A DNA stretch of 64,000 nucleotides. Origin: DATKPA01 sp051955985 (GTDB lineage: Bacteria; Planctomycetota; Phycisphaerae; WQYP01). This document shows positions 58,967 to 64,000 of this stretch, piece after piece. The first letter of the stretch is position 1. Every line of letters begins with the position of its first letter. The position numbers and the translations under genes are program-made. The stretch lies in contig JBQCGD010000027.1 of assembly GCA_051955985.1 (NCBI GenBank), positions 1 through 64,000 of the forward strand. The letters run 5' to 3'. Under the pieces are notes generated by a model, which ran no database searches, was not told the DNA's origin, and saw only the letters and a program-made list of their open reading frames with translations.

Positions 58967-60589
58967 TCAATCGGGCAGGGTGGACGTCCTTTGCAGCAGA
59001 ATGATATAGCCGGGGATGCGTGCGTTGCCGTCCTTTCGGAGAATCACTTCGCGTGCCGAACGCTCAAGAAGGCCGCTCGCACCGGCGAGGCGGCGCACAT
59101 ACGCCAGAGAATGCGCGAAGCGGCGTGTGGCTCGCAGCAGGACGTCCTGACCGTCGGACGCTTCGATGGAGCACGCAAAAAGACCGCCAGGCCGTAGGGC
59201 GGCGGCCACGGCGGCAAAGAGCGCCTCGAGCTCGCCGACGTACAGGAAGAGGTCGCCGGCCAGGATGAGGTCGTAGGCAGCCAGGCGCTCGCGGAGCAGG
59301 GGCCTCATGTCGCCGAGGACGAGTTCGTCGTACACGCCTCGGGCCCTCGCTGCATCGATCATCTTGGGAGCGAAGTCGACGCCGACGATCCGGGTGGCAT
59401 GGGGGCGAAACTGAACGGCGCACAGACCGGTCCCGCAGCCGAGATCAAGGATCTCACGCGTCGTCCGCTCTTTCTCCCCGGGGAGCGCGAGAACGTCTTG
59501 CAGGAAAAACTCAGGAACGCGGTATTCCAAGGCGCCGACGAGGTGCCGATCAAAATCGGCGGCGTAGTCGTCAAAAATCATGCGGACGTAAGAGGCCGGC
59601 ATGGTGCGGGTGCTTTCACCGGCGGCGATCGCGGCGAGTTCGAAGCGGTAAACCTCGGAGCCGGGGTCGATGGCGAGGGCAGCTTCGTAGGCGACGCGGG
59701 CCTCGTCGGGCCGGCCGAGTTTCACGAGGGCGAGGGCCTTGGAGCGATGAAGCTGGGCATCGCGCGGCGCGAATTGAAGGGCGTGCACTGCGGCATCGAG
59801 CGCTTCGGCAAAGGATCCGGCGGCGAGAAGCGCACCAGTGAGATTGAGCGAGGCGCTCGTGAGTCGCGGGCTGAGTGACAAGGCGCGTCGAAAGGCGTCG
59901 ACAGCGTCGTTCCGGCGGTCGCGTCGCCAGTAGGCGGTCCCGAGATTGTTGTGGGCCTCCGGGAAATCCGGCTTGAGCGCGATGGCGCTTCCGAAGGCGG
60001 CGATCGCTTCATCCAATTGATTCATTTCCAGCAGCGTGTTGGCCAGGTTGTTGTAAGCCGACGGCGAATTGGGTCGGCAGGCGATGGCGTAACGGAATTC
60101 GGGGATTGCTTCGGCGTGCTGACCGGCGGCGGCGAGCGCAGCGGCAAGGTGATGATGGGCGGCGGCGTTGTTCGGCTGCAACTGGAGAGCGGCCCGAAAC
60201 GCTGTAATCGCATCGGGGAAACGGCCCTTGTCCCTAAGGGCGATGCCGAGGTTCTGGTGGATCGCAGCATTTTGCGTGTGGCGTGCCGCGGCGGGCGTCA
60301 GCAGCGCGATGGCGTCATCGACGCGCCCGGAGACGCGAAGAATTTCTCCGAGATTCGAGTGAAACTCGGGATCGGCGGGGTTGATCGTGATGGCCTGGCA
60401 GATCATCTTCTCGGCGGTGGCCGGATCGCCGGACTGATGGGCGATGAGTCCGAGAAGGTGAAGAGCCTGCGCGTGATTGGGGTCGGCAGCAAGAAGCTGC
60501 TGGTAGATCTGCCGAGCCTCCGGGAGCTGGCCGCTCTGATGATACTGAATGGCGAGTTGGAGGGCCTGGGCGGGGCTGACATGCGTCAT
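58967..60589 (-). CDS. TPR-repeat methyltransferase
   Basis: 540 residues. Start 60589 (MTHVSPAQALQLAIQYHQSG) has AAAGGA 5 bases upstream. Residues 1-320 are about nine TPR units (AEKMICQAITINPADPEFHS, AITAFRAALQLQPNNAAAHH, AIAAFGSAIALKPDFPEAHN). The remainder is a class I SAM methyltransferase: ILDLGCGTGLCAVQFRP (motif I), VGVDFAPKMIDAARARG and YDLILAGDLFLYVGELEALF. This fusion is known from uncharacterised bacterial proteins; TPRs may recruit the methyl acceptor. Cytoplasmic. The acceptor is unknown. Confidence 0.87.
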   Translation of the reverse strand: MTHVSPAQALQLAIQYHQSGQLPEARQIYQQLLAADPNHAQALHLLGLIAHQSGDPATAEKMICQAITINPADPEFHSNLGEILRVSGRVDDAIALLTPAAARHTQNAAIHQNLGIALRDKGRFPDAITAFRAALQLQPNNAAAHHHLAAALAAAGQHAEAIPEFRYAIACRPNSPSAYNNLANTLLEMNQLDEAIAAFGSAIALKPDFPEAHNNLGTAYWRRDRRNDAVDAFRRALSLSPRLTSASLNLTGALLAAGSFAEALDAAVHALQFAPRDAQLHRSKALALVKLGRPDEARVAYEAALAIDPGSEVYRFELAAIAAGESTRTMPASYVRMIFDDYAADFDRHLVGALEYRVPEFFLQDVLALPGEKERTTREILDLGCGTGLCAVQFRPHATRIVGVDFAPKMIDAARARGVYDELVLGDMRPLLRERLAAYDLILAGDLFLYVGELEALFAAVAAALRPGGLFACSIEASDGQDVLLRATRRFAHSLAYVRRLAGASGLLERSAREVILRKDGNARIPGYIILLQRTSTLPD

Positions 60590-60696
60590 GCCGATCCTTT
60601 CAACTTCGGCTGCGAGTTGACCATGGGTGCGTGCCGCCAATAATACCACGCGGCCTGCGGGTGGGCTGGACCAGCGAAAGTGGATTTGTGACGACG

Positions 60697-61923
60697 ATGC
60701 ACGATGAAACGGAATCCGTACTGGCGGCCCACGAGCGCGAGACCGTGCTGCGCATCATGTCGGCCGCCTCGTTCCTGATTTTCTTCCAATCGTACCTGGT
60801 CGCGCCGCTGATCCCGTCGCTGGCCATCGAACTGCATGCATCCCAGGTGGCGCTGGGATGGCTGGTGCCGGCGTACATGCTCGCATACGGATTTTCGACA
60901 TTGTTTTACGGCCCCCTGTCGGATCGTATCGGCCGTAAACCGGTGCTGTTGCTGCTGCTCGGCTGCATGGCGCTGACGACGGCGGGAACCGCCAGTTCGC
61001 AGACCATCGGGCAGTTGCTGGCTTGGCGGGCGATCGCGGGGGTGGCGGCCGGCGGCATCATTCCAATTGCGCTGGCGCTGATGGGCGACCTGTTTCCCTA
61101 TTCGCAGCGAGGGCACGCGATCGGGTGGATCTTCGGCGCCATCGCAGGCGGGATGGCGTTTGGCTCGACGCTCGGGGCGCTGCTGAATCCCGTGCTGGGG
61201 TGGCGCATGGTGTTCCTGCTCATCGCGGTGATCTCGGCTGCGACGTTCTGGATGGCCTGGGTGCATCGGGCGATGCTCGGGACCACGACGCGCGATCATC
61301 CACTGACGTTCCGCCACGCCTTTCGCGGGTACGCCGCGCTCCTCCAGAATGTGCGCGGATTCCGAACGTACCTGTTCATCATGATCAACGGGATGTTTCA
61401 CTCCGGCATCTTCACGTGGCTGGGCCTCTATTTTTCGAAGCGCTACGGACTGGGAGACCGCGGCATCGGGTTGGCACTGCTTGGGTACGGCATTCCGGGA
61501 ATGCTGCTGGGCCCGACGATCGGACGCATCGCGGATCGGATCGGGCGGAGGGTCTTGATCCCCCTGGGATTTGTCGTGGCGGCGCTCGCCGCGGGATTGC
61601 TGGCGCCGCAGGTTCCCCTCTGGGTTGCGTGTGCGGCGGCGACGCTGCTGTCGCTGGGATACGACATGAGCCACCCGCTGCTGGCGGGAATCGTGACGAA
61701 CCTCGACCCGGCGCGGCGCGGACAGGCGATGGGGTTGAATGCGTTTGTGCTCTTCATGGGATTCGGGCTGGGGGCACTCGTTTTTCAGGCAGCGCTGCAC
61801 TGGGGGTTTGCATGGGCGTTGCTCATTTTTGCAGGGACGCTATTTGTGCTCGGTCTTGTGGCCGCCGTGCTTTTCCAGGAAGAGCGCGGACATCTTCCGA
61901 CGGGCGGGCGCCAGAGCGATTAG
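60697..61923 (+). CDS. MFS transporter, 12-helix
   Basis: 408 residues from ATG 60697 (MHDETESVLAAHERETVLRI). GTG at 60688 is an equally possible start; neither has a good ribosome binding site. Helices 1-3 include FLIFFQSYLVAPLIPSLAI, then the MFS signature YGPLSDRIGRKPVLLLLLG. The central loop and second half have IGRIADRIGRRVLIPLGFV, the repeat of the signature. It resembles drug/arabinose-type MFS exporters. Its stop codon overlaps the stop of the convergent repeat-protein gene by two bases (TTAG). Confidence 0.87.
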   Translation: MHDETESVLAAHERETVLRIMSAASFLIFFQSYLVAPLIPSLAIELHASQVALGWLVPAYMLAYGFSTLFYGPLSDRIGRKPVLLLLLGCMALTTAGTASSQTIGQLLAWRAIAGVAAGGIIPIALALMGDLFPYSQRGHAIGWIFGAIAGGMAFGSTLGALLNPVLGWRMVFLLIAVISAATFWMAWVHRAMLGTTTRDHPLTFRHAFRGYAALLQNVRGFRTYLFIMINGMFHSGIFTWLGLYFSKRYGLGDRGIGLALLGYGIPGMLLGPTIGRIADRIGRRVLIPLGFVVAALAAGLLAPQVPLWVACAAATLLSLGYDMSHPLLAGIVTNLDPARRGQAMGLNAFVLFMGFGLGALVFQAALHWGFAWALLIFAGTLFVLGLVAAVLFQEERGHLPTGGRQSD

Positions 61924-63875
61924 CGGGCGGCCTTCATCGGCGCATAACGGTAATAGACTTCCAGCGAAAGCGTGGCAAGGGCCGTCGTGTAAATGCGGCC
62001 GCCGCGGGATCCCCATTCGCTGTCGGTGGTCCAACTGCCCGCCGTGGCGCCGGTCCGGTCCTGCAGCTCCAGCAGGAGGCGCGACATCCGGGCATTCCAG
62101 CGTCGCCAGGGTTCGCCCTGGAGTTGCATGAGCGCGAGCGAACCGTAGTAGATGTAGTAGAAGTTCAGGGAATCCCGCGAGGGAAGTTTGCGGTCGAGAT
62201 AATCGGCAACCTCCTGGGCCTGTGCGGCGCTGATCTGCTGACCGAGGAGGAGCCGGGCGAAGGTGGCCTCGGCAGTCATGGTGGAGGTGGGAAGGGCTGT
62301 GAGATAACCGGCGAGCATTCCTTCTCGACCGGTGCTGACGCTGCCGAGATAGTCGAACACTTTTCGCCGGACCTCGTCGGGAATTTTGAAACCGGTGCGT
62401 TCGGCGCTATGAAGCGCCATGACCTGCCAGCCGGTGACGCTGGTGTCGGTGAAGAGATCGCGCGGCGAATAGCGCCACGCCCCGGCGCCGTTCTGCGCAT
62501 CCAGGATGAACTGGGCGGCGCGATGCGAGGCTTCAATGATGCGGGCATCGTTGGTCATTGCGGCAGCTTCTCCCATGGCGAGCGACGCGATGCCCTGGTC
62601 GTACATGTTGCCGTCGCCACGGAGATCGCCGTCGGCCCCTTCGCGCGCGATAAGATAATCGATTCCTTTCCGCACCGTCTGCTGATACGGGCCGGCGTGA
62701 TTGGGCGTGTGGTTGGAGGCGAGGAAGCAAAGGACCGAAAGGCCGGTGAGGGCGGTGTCGTGGGCGTCCTTGTCCCCTTCGCGCATTTCGCCCATGACCT
62801 TGGTCCAATGCCCATCGGGTTGCTGCATTCGCGAGAGATACGCGAGCGCGCGGGAGACGGCGGCCTCGGTCTCCGGGGTGCCTCCGAATTTTTCGAGGGC
62901 GCGTTGTCTCTCATCGAAACTGCGTTGCGGCATCACCGCGCCGGGATTCGACGGAACAACCGGGGGCGCAATCGGCGGCGGCAGGTGATCGATGGTATGG
63001 GCGGACTCGCCGGGAATTCCCTGGTTGGTGAGCATGGAATACGCGCGGCCCGTGCCGGAGCCGGCCCCATGGCCGCCGGACCCTTCCCCCTGCGCGAGCG
63101 ACGCCGGCGGGGCCCCGAGCGAGCCGATTCCGGCACCGAGGACGGGCGACGTCGCACGGCCGAGGCGGGCGTCCACGGGGCCGGGCATGCGGGCTTGTTC
63201 GTGGGCGCCTTCCACCTGCGGGGCGGGAAGCGGCGTGGAGGTTCGCATCGGGGTGATTTCCGGCCGAACCGGGAGGAGGGGTGTCTCAACGTCGGGCGCC
63301 GGCGGGGCGGAAGGGATTGTCGGCGCGATCGGGTTCTGGCTCGAAGACAGTTGCCGCAGTTCGTCGCGGGGAACGCCTGCCGGCGCGAGCGTTGGCGCGG
63401 CAGGCGGAAGCGGCGAATCGACATGCTGCTGCGGCGTTTCGGCAATTTTGGTCGGGGACGGCGCATTGGCCACCTGCTGGCGAACCTGCTCCCGCACCTC
63501 AAATTCCCGGGAAAGCTGCACATTCACGGCCGGCGTCATGGGCTCGTTGCGCACCCACCGCACAATCTGGTGGGTGACGCCGACCGCACTGAACAAAAGG
63601 GCGATGAGCACATGCAGCAGCACGGACACGATAAGGCATTTCTTCAGCAGGCTCATGCGGCGCGGATCGACGTAACGGAATCCTGCGATCGCCAGGATCA
63701 GCAGGCAGAGCGTGCTGGCGAAGACCCACCAGTTCGCCACCTCTCCCGACGGGAGACCGTAGGCGATGACCCACACGCCGCCGGCAATGACGCCCAGCAC
63801 GATCAGGGAACTGGCGACCGCCGCGAATTTCGCGCGGCCGTCGTTGCTTGTCGATCTGTCCAGAAGTTCGGTCAT
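61920..63875 (-). CDS. Membrane protein with squalene-cyclase/prenyltransferase-like repeats
   Basis: 651 residues. Three or four N-terminal helices (SSLIVLGVIAGGVWVIAYGL, VFASTLCLLILAIAGF, CLIVSVLLHVLIALLFSAVG), a layout resembling TonB-like inner-membrane anchors. A Pro-rich periplasmic linker covers about residues 120-320. The C-terminal 330 residues contain alpha-barrel repeats: ALAYLSRMQQPDGHWTKVMG, AQFILDAQNGAGAWRYSPRD and LLELQDRTGATAGSWTTDSE, like prenyltransferase/squalene oxidase repeats. Planctomycetes have many such proteins near ExbB/ExbD genes. It starts one base after the exbD stop, so they share an operon. Enzyme activity is unlikely to be cyclase; a structural or peptide-binding role is possible. 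Confidence 0.83.
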   Translation of the reverse strand: MTELLDRSTSNDGRAKFAAVASSLIVLGVIAGGVWVIAYGLPSGEVANWWVFASTLCLLILAIAGFRYVDPRRMSLLKKCLIVSVLLHVLIALLFSAVGVTHQIVRWVRNEPMTPAVNVQLSREFEVREQVRQQVANAPSPTKIAETPQQHVDSPLPPAAPTLAPAGVPRDELRQLSSSQNPIAPTIPSAPPAPDVETPLLPVRPEITPMRTSTPLPAPQVEGAHEQARMPGPVDARLGRATSPVLGAGIGSLGAPPASLAQGEGSGGHGAGSGTGRAYSMLTNQGIPGESAHTIDHLPPPIAPPVVPSNPGAVMPQRSFDERQRALEKFGGTPETEAAVSRALAYLSRMQQPDGHWTKVMGEMREGDKDAHDTALTGLSVLCFLASNHTPNHAGPYQQTVRKGIDYLIAREGADGDLRGDGNMYDQGIASLAMGEAAAMTNDARIIEASHRAAQFILDAQNGAGAWRYSPRDLFTDTSVTGWQVMALHSAERTGFKIPDEVRRKVFDYLGSVSTGREGMLAGYLTALPTSTMTAEATFARLLLGQQISAAQAQEVADYLDRKLPSRDSLNFYYIYYGSLALMQLQGEPWRRWNARMSRLLLELQDRTGATAGSWTTDSEWGSRGGRIYTTALATLSLEVYYRYAPMKAAR

Positions 63876-63876
63876 G

Positions 63877-64000
63877 TCATTGGCCAGTGTTGGGGTTCTC
63901 GATCACGTAGCCGATCTTGAGCTGGGAAAAACCAGCCTCGCGTGCCTCGCGCGCCACGCCGGCAAAATACTTCATGATGCTGCGCTCGTCGGCGCGGATG
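63877..64000 (-). CDS. ExbD/TolR-type biopolymer transport protein (3' end only)
   Basis: The last 40 residues are in the window: IRADERSIMKYFAGVAREAR, then EAGFSQLKIGYV and a short tail ending TGQ. RADER...REAGF is the C-terminal beta-alpha motif of ExbD/TolR, which with ExbB uses the proton motive force to energise outer-membrane processes. The 5' part lies beyond base 64000. One base separates its stop from the next start. Confidence 0.8.
   Translation of the reverse strand, partial: IRADERSIMKYFAGVAREAREAGFSQLKIGYVIENPNTGQ

Overview
The window looks like a piece of chromosome from a GC-rich planctomycete, most likely class Phycisphaerae. The best pointers are two zinc-ribbon membrane proteins with the CPxCGYDL...CPECG motif that is frequent in that phylum (55699-55992, 47319-48242), an ECF sigma factor fused to a membrane-anchored domain, an exosortase/PEP-CTERM system, plant-polysaccharide hydrolases, a squalene-cyclase-like repeat protein next to ExbD, and a non-canonical EF-G paralogue. 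This is family knowledge plus inference; no rRNA gene is present to settle it.

Layout. 1-10 kb: end of a GH78 rhamnosidase, GAPDH, a PEP-CTERM surface protein, an MGH1-like glycosidase with a translationally coupled partner, a transmembrane ECF sigma factor and the wreck of its tandem duplicate. The spacers here carry palindromes, word-like repeats and a MITE-like inverted repeat. 10-22.3 kb: an envelope-polysaccharide and protein-sorting locus (NeuD-like acetyltransferase, Wza-like export protein with a long disordered insert, exosortase, EpsI-like protein, 1547-residue TPR protein, Wzz/BY-kinase-like protein without the Walker A lysine). The PEP-CTERM protein at 3316 is the natural substrate of this exosortase. 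22.5-34.8 kb: trigger factor, methyltransferase-GT2 fusion, sialate O-acetylesterase, PurH, tRNA-Tyr, DinB-like and PAP2 proteins, a DUF433/DUF5615 pair with a frameshifted toxin, an MFS transporter, an HtrA-type protease and a DUF1275 protein. 34.8-39.4 kb: mnmE overlapping yidC, then a metallophosphoesterase. 39.5-47 kb: a seven-gene type IV pilus assembly operon on the minus strand (pilM, N, O, P-like, B, T, C). 47.3-55 kb: zinc-ribbon membrane protein, EF-G paralogue with a 14-bp G tract, small membrane protein, single-domain response regulator and a 944-residue lipoprotein. 55-64 kb: a tandem array of three small structured C-rich elements, two tRNA-Lys genes in opposite orientation, a Gln/Gly-rich membrane protein, small membrane proteins, a TPR-methyltransferase, an MFS transporter, the prenyltransferase-like repeat protein and the end of exbD.

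The most unusual object is at 55141-55457. Three tandem units each have a 5' hairpin, an identical unpaired-looking 20-base segment containing CCTCCTCC (anti-Shine-Dalgarno-like) and a terminator-type hairpin whose loop ends in ACCCTC. The third unit differs from the other two by compensated base-pair changes. A sigma-54-like promoter sequence lies upstream. I interpret this as a family of homologous small regulatory RNAs, similar in design to the CCUCCUCCC-motif RNAs of alphaproteobacteria but with unrelated surroundings.
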